A DNA stretch of 64,000 nucleotides from contig JAGYXB010001050.1 of the NCBI GenBank assembly GCA_022495005.1, forward strand, positions 744,001 through 808,000. The letters are read 5' to 3'. The notes below the pieces were generated by a model. That model searched no databases and had not been told where the DNA came from. It worked only from the letters and a program-made list of their open reading frames with translations. The first letter of the stretch is position 1. The number at the start of each line of letters is the position of its first letter. This document shows, piece by piece, positions 50,373-61,886 of the stretch. A program made the translations under genes and the position numbers. This DNA comes from Rhyacophila brunnea (Eukaryota > Arthropoda > Insecta > Trichoptera > Rhyacophilidae).

Positions 50373-52319
50373 CTGAATTGTATGATATCAGAATCATTTA
50401 CAATAGTATAAATAATATGAAATAGTAAGTAAGTAAAATTAGTGACGCATAGTTCATGTACAAGGGTTTATATGTGTATAGTAACACAGTGAGATAGGGT
50501 GGAAAATTGGGGTTGATCAATAATATAATATTGACTAGGTATATTGCAATAGTCGAAATCACACGAATATTCTTAACAATTGTACCTACATAATTAGTAA
50601 CTTAGGGTGTCGATGAATTAAACAAAAGACAATTTATTGTCATTGGGGAGATATCATAGAGAGGGGAGTTACGGATACACAACACTCTTAAAAAAATCAT
50701 ATCTATTTAGTCTATTTCTTCATTCCGTATATAATTATCTGTCTATTTTTTATTTCCGTAGTTTGCACGGCTTAGTTCGCGAAGTATCGCTAGTGTCAAA
50801 TAAAAAACAGTCTACCTTTCTATCAGTAAGTCTATGAAATAATAATATCCATATAACATTGCGAGGTAAATTCTCTGACGCTCAAACACTTTGGTCATGT
50901 TGATATAAAAAACGCAACAGTTAATCATTTATAGTCAACAAGTTATGTCTCATTAAACTATTAATATACCATTATCCTGTTATGACTAGGTACCTTAATA
51001 ATATTATGTAAATTTAAGTTAAAAGTTATTGTACTCAAATCATGTTATGAAATGTTTCACGTAATGTTTAGTTTAGAACGAAGGGACTTCCCTTATATTG
51101 CAAGGTTTATGATTTTTGTTGCGTCAAATAATATGTAACTGATATTAATATTATCTGTATATTATAATATGATATGCATTCAGCATACATAATTCGGAAA
51201 CACCTCAGAAACTAACCTATTAGAGCCATCGTACATGACGACAGTGGGAATGGGACAATTGGGCGCCAGGACTAGCTAGTTTTAATTCATTTTGCTATTA
51301 ACATAATGTTTTTTTTATTGCGGATTGAGAATTATCAAGTCTAAGGCTTTATATAAAAATAAAATAACTCTCTTCTCGTTAGAACTTAAAGATATGCACT
51401 ATCAAATCATTATTTAAGTGTACATATTTAAATTATTACCAAATATTAATTAATAATACTATAATTTATAAAATGAATATATATTTTAAAGGTACCTATA
51501 ATTCACAAACGTCCATTTATTTTGAATTTCATTCGATTACGTGGCGCTCAGTTGCCCCGGCGCCGAATCGTCCTAGACCCAAGACAGTCGATCGGTGCAA
51601 CAAGTTTACAGCTGCTACCATCAAACCAACCTCTGCTATATTATATTATGCTACCCGGAATAGTTTTGTAGATTTGAATTCTAATCACGGAGTTTCCTAA
51701 ATCACGAAATGTACTATTGATCTTTCCTTAGTTGAAATGTTAGGAAATGCTGCACTTTTATCCTCTCGTAATGTGGCAGTGGTTATTTAGTTGTTTGGTT
51801 TTGATGATATGCAGAAATTTTTCGTTCTTTCCCATTCGATTGTCAACATCATCATCCGGTCACTCTGTAATCGGTGAGATTACTAAAAAAACGTATTTTT
51901 TATCTGCTTATAAAATTCCTTATTTTTCGTAGTATTAAGTGCTGTACTGAGATATTTGGTGTTATTATACTAGTAAAATTTCTTTGTATGAGAAATATGC
52001 CAATATAACATTGAATAAAAAATCCCATTATGTTAAATGTTAAACTGGGATAACATACATGTCTTACTATAGCACTGAAACAATTTAATAAAAATATGTT
52101 ACTGGCGAAATATATTATGGTCGTATGCCTTTGGATTTTCTTTAAATATTTCCTTTATAAATATATGAGATGATTAACAAGTTTTAAGAATATAAAATAA
52201 TGAATTTCTTTAAACCTCAATATCTCAATACCATGTTTTTTAGATTTCCCACTACAGTTCTCAAGGCGACGAATATCCACATATCGAAATCTTCAACACT
52301 CCTTGACATCTTCTGGTTT
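50373..52319. other. AT-rich DNA, nothing firm
   Basis: A GC-richer patch at 51,540-51,640 (cgctcagttgccccggcg) is open in one frame but has no recognisable motif. No other feature is supported. Confidence 0.4.
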
Positions 52320-52328
52320 GATTATGAT

Positions 52329-52574
52329 TTTTTTTCCGACCATGCCATGATCATATGGGCCTCCACAGAGTAGAGATTTATATTAACAGATTTTGTTTTT
52401 TACGAGAAATGGATGTCAGCCACTTGCTCAACCTATTAGGTCCATACTCTGACTCACACACAAATTGAAAAACAATATGTGTACTTTCCAGACCCAGGAT
52501 TTGAACCTGAGACTCGCGGCGTGATAGTCCAACGCTTAAGCCGCGCGGCCACCGCGGGTGTTATGGTGGGTGGG
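52329..52574 (-). mobile_element. SINE family A, near-complete, with 9-bp target duplication
   Basis: GATTATGAT occurs at 52,320-52,328 and 52,575-52,583, directly flanking the element. On the minus strand the head carries GTGGCCGCGCGGCTTAAGCG and B-box GGTTCAAATCC (52,497-52,507). The tail is GGTCGGAAAAAAA. The body is almost the same as at 39,503-39,738. This supports recent insertion. Confidence 0.92.
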
Positions 52575-52621
52575 GATTATGATACCTCATAGATAAATAA
52601 TACAATTATTAACAATATATA

Positions 52622-53153
52622 GATACCAGAAAACCTGGACTGGAATGAAGCTATAAAGAAAATGTGCCATAGTATGTGGATAGATTTTCACCATAGGGCA
52701 TCATTAGAAAAGGGGAAATGGAGTAAGTCTATTCTACTATCACCACGAGAGGTGCCCTGGTTTGTACAGTCTTCTTTGGCGAGGAATGCGCTTAAGTTAA
52801 TACTGAGGCTAAGAACAGGGCACACTATGAGCAAAAGATTTGATGTCCTCATGGTAAGAAGCGAGTCGCAGCTTTGCGATGAATGTCATGTTTTAGAGGA
52901 CATTGTACATATAGCACTGCAATGCCCCAAATATGAAATTCACAGAGTACAGGTGCGAATTGCAGATATCTATGAGAATGTCGACGAATTGAAAGGTGTC
53001 CTGGCGGTGGGTAAGACGGAAGAGCTAGGCAAAATTGTAAAGTTATTTAACAGCATAGGAGTGAGGACTTGATCGACGGATCCCCTTCTAGAAGAAAAGA
53101 GGCGATATGACAGCGAGTCGCAGTCAAAGCCTCGGTAAAATCACAAAAAAAAA
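52622..53153 (+). mobile_element. 5'-truncated non-LTR retrotransposon with 14-bp target duplication
   Basis: ATTAACAATATATA occurs at 52,608-52,621 and again at 53,154-53,167, flanking a 532-bp insertion that ends in a run of ten A. This is the classic product of target-primed reverse transcription with 5' truncation. The insert carries only the end of ORF2 and about 80 bases of 3' UTR. It sits between a SINE A and a SINE C. Confidence 0.93.
52623..53072 (+). CDS. LINE ORF2 C-terminus, partial, open
   Basis: An open frame of 149 codons runs from the insertion edge to TGA, beginning IPENLDWNEAIKKM. It has the motif LRLRTGHTMSKRF, then a zinc-knuckle-like CDECHVLEDIVHIALQCPKY (Cys85, Cys88, His96, Cys101 of this piece, pattern C-x2-C-x7-H-x4-C). 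Such a tail follows the reverse-transcriptase domain in Jockey-, I- and R1-like LINEs. It has no start of its own: translation, if any, would be accidental. No stop or frameshift has accumulated, which agrees with the perfect target duplication. The endonuclease and RT domains are lost to truncation. Confidence 0.85.
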   Translation: MPENLDWNEAIKKMCHSMWIDFHHRASLEKGKWSKSILLSPREVPWFVQSSLARNALKLILRLRTGHTMSKRFDVLMVRSESQLCDECHVLEDIVHIALQCPKYEIHRVQVRIADIYENVDELKGVLAVGKTEELGKIVKLFNSIGVRT

Positions 53154-53167
53154 ATTAACAATATATA

Positions 53168-53355
53168 CTATTTTTCTTCAACGAATAATTCACAAGATTT
53201 AAGAATGTAACATTCTTTCATTGAACGTACATAATTTGAAAACACTTGTGGGAAATATATAACTACTAGAAAAAATACCCAGCAGGATTTGAACTTGCGC
53301 ATTCCGGGATTCGCGGCCATATACCCTGAATACTAAGCTATACGTGTCCTAAAAC
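53168..53355 (-). mobile_element. SINE family C copy
   Basis: Minus strand: a tRNA-like head (ATAGCTTAGTATTCAGGG, B-box AGTTCAAATCC) is followed by the body seen at 5,048-5,275 (gaatgtaacattc, gaacgtacataa, cttgaaaacac in plus orientation). Its 3' end abuts the LINE target duplication. Confidence 0.75.
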
Positions 53356-55177
53356 ATAACGCAATTTAGAAAACGTTTCAGAGAGTATTTTAAAAATATC
53401 AGTTAACTTCGTCACAATTAGATAGAATACATGTGATAATAGCTTAGTGGTTTACTAATTATTATTAATATATTAAATGACTTATCTGTGTAATTATCGC
53501 TATTGTCTCAAACGCGGGGTGTTTAACCAAAGTGTCTATCCAGTGCTCACGGCTGTATGTGAATCTTACATGTCGATTTTTATTGATAAACTGTAGGCAA
53601 TATTCAACAATATAATAATGGTAAAATTCCCATTTATCAGTTTAAATTGAATGGTCGTAAACCGATTCAAGGTACGCTGGATTGATGAAGCAGGACGTCG
53701 CAGCAAATAACAAAAAACCGGAAAGAGTGGAGAGAGCTTTGAAATGCCTTCCAGCAGTAAATTGGAACAGATTGTTGACAATTTATATTTTTAAATTATA
53801 GAAAAAGATAATCACTGAAGAAATGAACAAGAGGTAAAAATAGTATAAAAGGTAGACGTAGAGACTGCTACACTGTAGTTATAATTGAATTCTCTAGAAG
53901 TAGCTACGTGACGAACCAAAGTACATGACTGGGAGGAATGGGACTAGCTTATAGATAAATTTTATTTATTGTCTCGAAATGTTACCTATTATTCTATTCA
54001 GTTCTTATTCATCACAATGTATAAGTATTATGTCCATATTGCCACATCTTAAAACTTTCATTTCCTTATTTTATATTTATTTGGAAATGAAATAAAAATA
54101 TTTTTTATAAATGCAAATATGCAAACATAAACTCCGTGTGTATTATATAGTGTTAAAATACTGCAAAACAATTTTTCAGTTAATTTCGCATGACCCTATT
54201 TCTTCATTGATATTTTTTTATGTACATGTCCTCAATTTTAATCAAAATAATATACGTTGGAGTCTATGAACTTTGTGTGCAGGTTAAGCAACTTTAAAAT
54301 AAATAAAAAAAAGAAAGAAATTGCAGTAATTAGATTATTATTTTTTTAAAGCTGTCTCGACAGGCAGAATGATGGCAGATAGCAGCATACTAAAAAAGAA
54401 AAAAAAACAATATGAATAAAATGCAATGATACTCGTACCAAAGATATAAAATCCCACTTGTTCCAAAATTAAAATAAATATGGCTTGCGAAGTTATCAAT
54501 TATTGAAATTCACAATCAATTAGTTTTACTATGTGTGCAGAGTTCAATGACTTGAAATTTTAAATAAATAGTGATAGTACAAAAGTTGAATGAATATAAA
54601 TAATATAACAATGATATTATGTTAGAAACAATGATAAGAATTTTACTGATTTTTCTGGAAATAATCAAAATAACAACTTTACTAAGTACTTTTATCGGAA
54701 CTTACATAATCGGCATTACATGCCTTGATAAAATGAAGTCAAAGTATTTGCTTATATTTATAGGTAAACATTACTTGCCGACGTACAGAAATCAAATTCC
54801 CATTTTAAATAATTTAATCAGGATAACAAAAAAGCTCTATATTATACCGTGGATCACAAACGCTTGATTATCATTATTAAGAGGAAAAATTAGTGGAACA
54901 CAAAAAATCGTAAATTTCAAGACAAGAAAAAAAAATTATAAATAAAACAACGTAATATGATTACATATTTCGAGAGATATATTTACCTATATTTGTGTAA
55001 TAATTGATTATTTTTTTTACATATTTATTAATTTATTTAATCTTAGAGGATATTTTATAATACATCGTAAGAAAATTATTAAAAATTTGCTTTAAAATAT
55101 CGAAGAACTCTCGGATTAACTTAAATTTCACGGCCAACTATTTCGTAGCATTTCTGTACATACATCTGTTTATTTAA
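53356..55177. other. AT-rich DNA, no gene recognised
   Basis: An 82-codon frame at 54,619-54,867 starts with a hydrophobic stretch and is Ile/Lys/Leu/Thr-rich. It has no family motif, splice context or codon bias, so I regard it as chance. Confidence 0.4.
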
Positions 55178-55384
55178 CTATGTCCAATCCTGAGAAGATT
55201 ATATGAGTCTCTAAGGTTTGTATTAAGAGATTTTTATTTTTACGAGAAATGGATGTTATCCACTTGCTCAACCTATCTGGTTTATATTATGACTCCGAAC
55301 ACACTTTAAAAAACAATAAGTATATTTACCTGACCCAAGATTCGATCCTGGGTATCATGACATTATAAGCCGATGCATTACATA
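55178..55384 (-). mobile_element. SINE family A, diverged copy
   Basis: Shares tacgagaaatggatgt, cacttgctcaacctat, tgacccaagattcgatcctg (B-box side) in the same order as the 39.5 kb copy. The head is degraded. Confidence 0.8.
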
Positions 55385-57104
55385 CAAAAATACTACATTT
55401 TTACGTGTATTGATTTATAACAATTTATTTTATGTTTTTTTATTAATTGTAAAACAAGAAATTCTTATTTAATCTTTCCCTTTGTAAAATTAGGTTAATA
55501 TTTATAGCATATTTTTTTTAAATTCTAGTTTTCAGACACTTTTTGAATTTTGGGAAAATCTTGCATTATTTTTTGCTGTTTTTCTTATTTTCTTACCCTA
55601 TCTGGCAAATTTTTGTGAATAGCTACAAGTTGGGAAAACTGTATGTATAATATATACATAACTATGAGGAGTATTATTATTATTATTAGACACTATTACG
55701 TAGTATTTTTTTTTATAAAAGTTTATGATCAGGAAAATAACTTTGAAAATAGAAAACAATGGTGCAATTGTCTCTAAGATTTTCCAGCGCAAGCACTGTG
55801 GCCATTAGTCACATATTTGGTTTTTCAGACGGGAAATGTTAATACGTCTTCAGAGTATAGTAAGTGTGTAATTGTTATATGAGTTATCTATTTTAAACAG
55901 GCGCACACAAAGAAAAATGATATAGGGGGGGGTCCATTTCCAAATAATATTCATAATAATTTACGGATGGCATCGTGAGATGTTAAAAAAAATTAGGAGG
56001 TGCCACTGAGTTACAAATTAACCCGCTTACTACTTAAAGCTTTACGTCGATTCAACCGTGGACCTCCGCACTTTTCCGGTAAATTCCCTTTATCCAAACA
56101 CCCAGCAGATTACTTTGAGTTGAGCGATAAACACCTGATCTGAATTATAACTGCGGATGCTCACCTATGGTATGAACATAGTTATTAGAATCGTATATGT
56201 CCGTCCTTGTCATGTCTTTTACACACACCGCGTCAGAATATTAAAGAAACCATTGGGTGTCTAAGATGATAGGAATGACACAGACCTCGCATGTTGTAGA
56301 ATACCGAGAGGAGATGAGTCAACCCGTTGAGAAGACCATCCGATAGCCAGATCATCCGTTTTATGATCCTCACTCATGAGGTCCTGATGAAAATGAAGAA
56401 GACCTAATATTCTATTTATTTAAATAATTTGTATTTTTTTATTGGTGCCCGGGTCCTGACATAGTATTGGTTATATTCTTAATCGATGAACTTGCAGAAA
56501 TTATCATCTATTGCAATATGCAATGTCTACAAATAATATACTAATATAAATGAATGCAGAAACAACGTGGAACGACTACACAATTTTAAATTGTTATTAT
56601 TTTTGACACGTTTATAATATGACTAAGAATAATATGCGACTTGGATGAATAAAAAACCACATGTATTAAAATTAGTTATTTGTATATACCTACTTACAAT
56701 CGAGCTAGATTTCTTATGCGGACCTTACACCATCATTCAGAATGACAGCACAAACACGCCCTCCAAACCAAACCCAGCACAGACACGCCCTGCACCACAC
56801 TCGGTCTTAATCGAGCATATCACGAGGTACTACGCTTGATGTGAAGCATCTGTACAGTTGTTTACGCCTGGTAATGTCCCAGGAGCAATTACCCGAGACT
56901 GAGGTCGCCACGCTCTCAAGTGAGCTTTGACTGAGTTTACTGATTTTACTCTAATGCAAAGTGCCGGGGAGAGAAAAGCCACAAGGAAATTAACAAAAAA
57001 GAAAGGAATTTAATAAATATAAGAACAGAATAAACGAAGCTTATCATACGGACAGCAAAAATTCTGTAAAAAGATTTTCACGCCCGCAGTAAGACGCCAC
57101 ATTT
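55385..57104. other. Non-coding DNA with GC-richer patches
   Basis: 55.4-55.9 kb is AT-rich. 56,030-56,400 and 56,740-56,960 are less AT-rich and may be old repeats, but no motif is recognised. Confidence 0.35.
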
Positions 57105-57340
57105 TTTTAAAATGCAAGATAATTGGCCTTTGTGGCGACCAGGTCAGATGACCCGATGAGTCCAACACCTGGCTGGACCGATTCGAGTAACTCTTCTCTC
57201 TCGGAACACATTCTCGGACATTACCAGAGGATGTGGTTTGAATCCTGATTTTCTACGCCACATGTCGGTCGGGTAACAAGTCCAAGCTCAAAGGGCTTGG
57301 CAGCGAACCCACCGTGGCCTGTCAAAAACTGACTGGTGTG
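57105..57340 (-). pseudogene. LINE ORF2 C-terminal remnant
   Basis: The minus strand reads TSQFLTGHGGFAAKPFELGL, then PTCGVENQDSNHILW, a TAA stop, then CPRMCSEREELLESV. The TGHGGF and C-x..-H-ILW-x-CP pattern is the zinc-knuckle-like end of R1- or Jockey-type LINEs. One knuckle Cys appears lost, and the stop falls between ILW and CP. The element differs from the 52.6 kb LINE. Confidence 0.75.
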
Positions 57341-57562
57341 ATATATTCATAATTGGACATAGTTATGCAGAAAGTAGCCAGTACACAAAAAATAAAAAAA
57401 TGAGATTTGATATAGATCAGATGCGAGAAGGTTTTCTCTACATTCTACTGAAAATAGCCAAGCCGCTAAAAAAATATTCTTGAAATAAAATACTATTTAC
57501 AATTCGACACCCGCATCACGACTGTCTGGCATCATCATTAATGCTGCAGTATTTTTAGGCCA

Positions 57563-58021
57563 TTGCAACTCCAAGCATCTACCAGTCTGGTAGACAAAAC
57601 ACATTCATTTATGATCACACACATCTCAATAAATGAACTAGACAGGCACTCAAATTTGCGCACCACCACCTCACAATACCACACACCACTGCACACTACA
57701 TATTATAAAGCCACCAGACGTAAATTCAAAGACGCCTTGCTTCAAGACTGAAAGGACCGCTGGCATGATTTATCACTACTGAGGGTGACTTTGACCCCCG
57801 AGGTCCAATCCTTAGTTAGACCGGTCACCTATAGCGGCTTGGTAATATACGAAATTTCTCAGTTTCCTAAAAGTTTGCGGCACGCACACTCTAGTGCACG
57901 TCAAAAAGATCTTGGAAAGTTGGCCCTGGAATATTCCCAGCACAAAATAATTGAGGGGCGCCTAACATTCAGTATACGCATGCATAACGGGTTAAGAGAC
58001 GTGGCTGGTGGTGGAAGATAA
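57563..58021 (+). other. Long frame with one stop, unknown origin
   Basis: A plus frame of 153 codons is interrupted only by TGA at 57,749-57,751. Parts read ATRRKFKDALLQD then KDRWHDLSLLRVTLTPEVQ, and FPKSLRHAHSSARQKDLGKL. Composition is less AT-rich than the flanks. I do not recognise a family. The neighbourhood of LINE remains suggests retroelement origin, but chance is possible. Confidence 0.3.
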
Positions 58022-58764
58022 AGCAAGTAAGCGAAGATGGTTCTCTTCAATACATAGACTAGAAGAGGAGTTGGGAGACCAAATCACTAAAATCGATCAC
58101 ATTTGAATAACTTTTATTATAATTATACATGTAGAGAAGTAATAACTTAATGCTTGTTTTCATACAAAGAATATGACGTATTTTTGTAGTAAAAACGATA
58201 ACAAAATAATAAAAAAAAAATACCTCGGATATGCAATTAGTCATATCACTAAATAATTAGTTGATATATTTGTATATAAAGTAAGTCGCAGTATCTTATA
58301 TAAAATTAGAATATGAAAAATAAGTAAGTAGATGATTCTATATACCGGAGGAACAACACTTATGGAACAACAAGTGGCCATATTTAGGAGAAAATAAAAA
58401 GAAAACAAACCTCTGTTCTGAAATCAATCGTGACTTGTGGTTGGCATAAATAGCTAATTGAATTTATTGGCAAACTTCGTGTTCTTTGGCTGACATCACA
58501 TTTTTAATGCATTAAGTTGTTTTTTTACAATTAATGTACCTATACATTTAAAACTGGTAGGGATGTTTCAGCCTTTGACGTTTCATCTGCGGGGAAACTC
58601 AGCTGCAAAGAAAATAGTGAAATTCTTCTTTATCAACCTTCTTCCATTCACTGCTGAATGTGGATCAATAGAATGCTGACGTTATGTTTAACTAACTTAC
58701 CATGAAAGAAATAGCAAAACAATAATTAATAACCTGCCAACATCGCTTCTCGCATCATTTTTTT
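58022..58764. other. AT-rich DNA, nothing recognised
   Basis: Only a weak similarity to the LINE tail (ccattcactgctgaatg near 58,647) was noted. Confidence 0.4.
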
Positions 58765-58985
58765 TACCTTGTCCGATTTGAAGAAGATCATAATATGGAC
58801 CTCCACAGAGTGGAGTTGTATTACCAGATTTACGGTTTTACGAGAAATAAATGTGAGAAACTTGGTCGACGTATTAGGTCTATAATCTGACTCCAAATAC
58901 ACATTGAAAAGCAATATTTGTATTTACCTGACTCAGGATTTGAAACTGGAACCCACGACATTATAACTCAACAGAGTAGCTGCTC
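58765..58985 (-). mobile_element. SINE family A, diverged copy
   Basis: Shares acctccacagagtggag, acgagaaataaatgt, gtattaggtctata and tgactcaggatttgaaactg with other family A copies. The A-box side is degraded. It ends about 70 bases before mariner 2. Confidence 0.8.
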
Positions 58986-59054
58986 GGGCATCGTGTTGGC
59001 ATATTATGTACAATGGAAAATGGATGAAAACTGCACAATATAATTTTAATAATA

Positions 59055-60345
59055 CGAGGGTGGGTCAATAAGTCCTTAGAAAAGCCGACAGGTGGCGCGA
59101 CTAGTACTGTAAGCGGTTTGTTTTCATGCAGCGGCACTACCGATTCAGTATGTTGCGTAGTTTCAATCAGATTGGTCGGGTTGTTGTTTTTTATTTTCGT
59201 ACATTTAAAAAAAAATTTGCTTGTTTACAGAAATGGAGAAAATTGAGTTTAGAGCTGTTATTAAACATTTTAATATAAAAGGGTTAACAGCAAAGGAAAT
59301 AAAAAATGAGTTGGATTTAGTTCACGGCATATCTGCTCCTTCACTTGCAACTATTTATAACTGGTTAAATGAATTTAAACGTCGTCGTACATCAACAAAG
59401 GATGAACCACGCTCAGGACGTCCTGTAGAGGTGACTACACCAGAAATGATCAATAAAATCCACGATATGGTGTTAAGTGACCGAAGATTAAAGTTGAGTG
59501 AGATAATTGAGGTTACAGGGATCTCAAAGGTAGCGTCATTTCTATTTTACATGACAAATTGGGCATGAAAAATATTTCTGCAAGATGGGTGCCGCGTTTG
59601 CTCATAGTCGACAATAAACGCAATAGGGTGGTGGCCTCTAAAGCCCTGTTGTCGCTCATGCAACGCAATCCGGATGAATTTTTTCGTCGCTTTGTGACTG
59701 TAGATGAAACATGGATACACCACTATACTCCCGAGACGAAAGAACAGTCAAAGCAGTGGATTGCGAAAGGCGAACCATGTCCAAAGAAGGCGAAAACCGT
59801 AAAATCAGCTGGTAAGGTTATGGCTGCTGTATTTTGGGATGCACGTGGAATTATTTTCGTTGACTATTTGGAAAAAGGAAAAACAATAACAGGGGATTAT
59901 TATGCATTTTTATTGGACCAGCTAAAAAACGAAATTGAAGAAAAACGGCCTCATTTAAACAGGAAAAAAATCCTCTTTCATCAGGACAATGCCCGTGTTC
60001 ACACATGTTTACGATCAATGGCTAAAATTGAAGAATTGAAGTTCGAATTGGTCGACCACCCACCGTATTCGCCAGATTTAGCCCCCAGTGACTTTTTCCT
60101 TTTCCCAAACTTAAAAAAATGGCTAAGTGGACAACGTTTTTTTTCAAATGAAGAAGTCATCGATCGGACAAATGCTTATTTTGAGGACCTTCCGAAAACT
60201 TATTTTTCTGACGGTTTAAAAAAATTGAGAAACGTCTAACCAAGTGTATTGAGCTCCAAGGAGATTATGTTGAGAAATAAAAAAAAAATACAAAAATAAA
60301 AACTGTTTTAATGCTTTTTTCTAAGGAATTATTGACCCACCCTCG
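59055..60345 (+). mobile_element. Mariner DNA transposon, copy 2
   Basis: Same ends and inverted repeats as copy 1, preceded by TA (59,053-54) and followed by TA (60,346-47). Length 1,291 bp. It differs from copy 1 by about a dozen substitutions, a changed leader before the start codon and single-base indels. Its last 50 bases plus TA are repeated at 60,570-60,621, after a 222-bp insert. Confidence 0.97.
59233..60280 (+). pseudogene. Mariner transposase, two frameshifts
   Basis: Starts at ATG 59,233 (MEKIEFRAVIKHF) after the leader gtttacagaa. One A is missing near 59,529 (atctcaaaggtagc, four A in copy 1), which breaks the frame after VTGISK in the DNA-binding half. The downstream piece then holds all three catalytic positions: VDETWIH, HQDNARVH and YSPDLAPSDFF. 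A second missing A in the run near 60,220 (seven instead of eight) changes the last residues to KKLRNV and ends early. The two genomic copies are thus broken at different sites. Outside these, the frame is conserved, so inactivation is recent. Confidence 0.95.
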
Positions 60346-60347
60346 TA
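60296..60347 (+). repeat. Mariner tail, first unit of 52-bp direct repeat
   Basis: Begins ataaaaactgttttaatg and ends with the inverted repeat and TA. Identical by eye to 60,570-60,621. Confidence 0.95.
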
Positions 60348-60569
60348 GCACCGCAGGCGACATTTTTTTACTGTTCATGAAAACTTGTGATGTGTGTTTA
60401 TCTCACTTATCTGTTCGACCCGTCACACTGGGCCCCATCTAACCTCGGGCCCCAGGCTAGCCCCTATCAGCCACCCTTGTGGCGGCCATGCCTGCACGAC
60501 ACACACACTACAAACAAGGGCTCCAAATACCTCGAAATCTAGGGGACGGACGAAAAATACCACTAGTAT
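60348..60569 (+). mobile_element. 222-bp repeat between duplicated mariner tails
   Basis: Begins gcaccgcaggcgacat and ends taccactagtat. It is nearly identical to the reverse complement of 29,357-29,580. TA stands at both boundaries. No ORF of note. Class unknown. Confidence 0.85.
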
Positions 60570-60621
60570 ATAAAAACTGTTTTAATGCTTTTTTCTAAGG
60601 AATTATTGACCCACCCTCGTA
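60570..60621 (+). repeat. Mariner tail, second unit of 52-bp direct repeat
   Basis: Repeats the terminal 50 bases of mariner plus TA, then runs into atttaaaatt, which looks like the original flank. Confidence 0.95.
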
Positions 60622-61690
60622 ATTTAAAATTAATAGGTAATATTAAAAATTAAAAATAATTTAATATACTTACCCATATTACATACGTTCACTATGCTTC
60701 TACTCTGTATGCAAGCACCGCGGACAAATTATTCCGAGCATAATTTTGTATCCAAAATGGAAAAATGCTTTGTATTAAATCCATTGATTATTCCATTCGT
60801 AGTTTTTTTCAAAATGCATAGACATAGATAATATTGTTATTTTAAATGATTGAAAATTATTCCCTCCTTTTTGATTGGTCTTTGCTTAGATACTCTGGTG
60901 TGTAGTCAATAAAATATTTCTTTTTCCGAAACTATAATAATTATAATATAATATGAATATGTATTTACTATTTTTATTTGATGGCTCTCAGTTGCGTCCC
61001 GATACCTCACTGTTGCATGTGCGTGCAACTAGAGATTGCATTAAGTAATGGTAATAACTATTTATCGATACCGAAATACAGGTTTTAAAAATTGATCAAT
61101 TAACTATTGATCCAAAGTTGATAGTACATCCAACAAACGTTGAATATCAGAGAGATTTTTCTATATCCGGACTTATAATAATTGTAGGTACTTGTAAAAA
61201 TTATCAGTTCTAAAATATTATGATTTATACATTATTTACATTATCAACATGATAAATATAGGTAGGTACTTTAGATTGCGATAAAATAGTGTTTTAAATA
61301 GATTTTAATAGTCCTATTTATTGATATGTACTTCTTTTTTCTATAATATATTTTGAAAAATACCGGTATTCAATAATACGCTCGCAGTTTTTGAATGAAT
61401 GGAGTCATTCAAATTAATATTTACCGGCAACGTGTACCTACAAAAGATATTTAATTCAGCCGTAGAAAGTTCATCTTACTCCATATTGTAGAGATATAAG
61501 CGTGCTGAATGCTTTCTCATTCGCACTTATAGTTCGTTTTTGTTCGGGCCTTGAGCAACACCTTTAAAGTACTATGAAATTATAGAGTCTGTAATATTAT
61601 ATTGGTCTTGCTTTATATCTTTCTATCTGACTGTAACGCATGGGAGAAAATAATATGTAAATATCTAAATATGTCGGAGAGAGCAAATAC
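60622..61690. other. AT-rich DNA, nothing recognised
   Basis: No motif-bearing frame or clear repeat. Confidence 0.4.
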
Positions 61691-61886
61691 AAGGAGCAAA
61701 CTCTAAATTTGAAAAATAAAATGATGAGCAAATAAAGAAATCGTTTATATTAATCGGGTCGTGAAGGAAAACAAATATGTAGGACACTCTCATAATAGTT
61801 TGACAGATACTTACAGTGAAGTCCTAACAATCGCCACCACCAAGAATGTTGACAGGTGGCACTGTCACCTGGTAACTTTTTCTAGT
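61691..61886 (-). repeat. Dispersed repeat H, minus-strand copy
   Basis: Reverse complement of 6,879-7,105 with moderate divergence. Shared words include ttgacaggtgg, ggacactctca and aatttgaaaaataaa. Confidence 0.7.

Noticed and set aside
54619..54867. 82-codon plus-strand frame with hydrophobic start
   Set aside because: Residues are those expected from AT-rich DNA (Ile, Lys, Leu, Thr), with no known motif, splice sites or neighbours.
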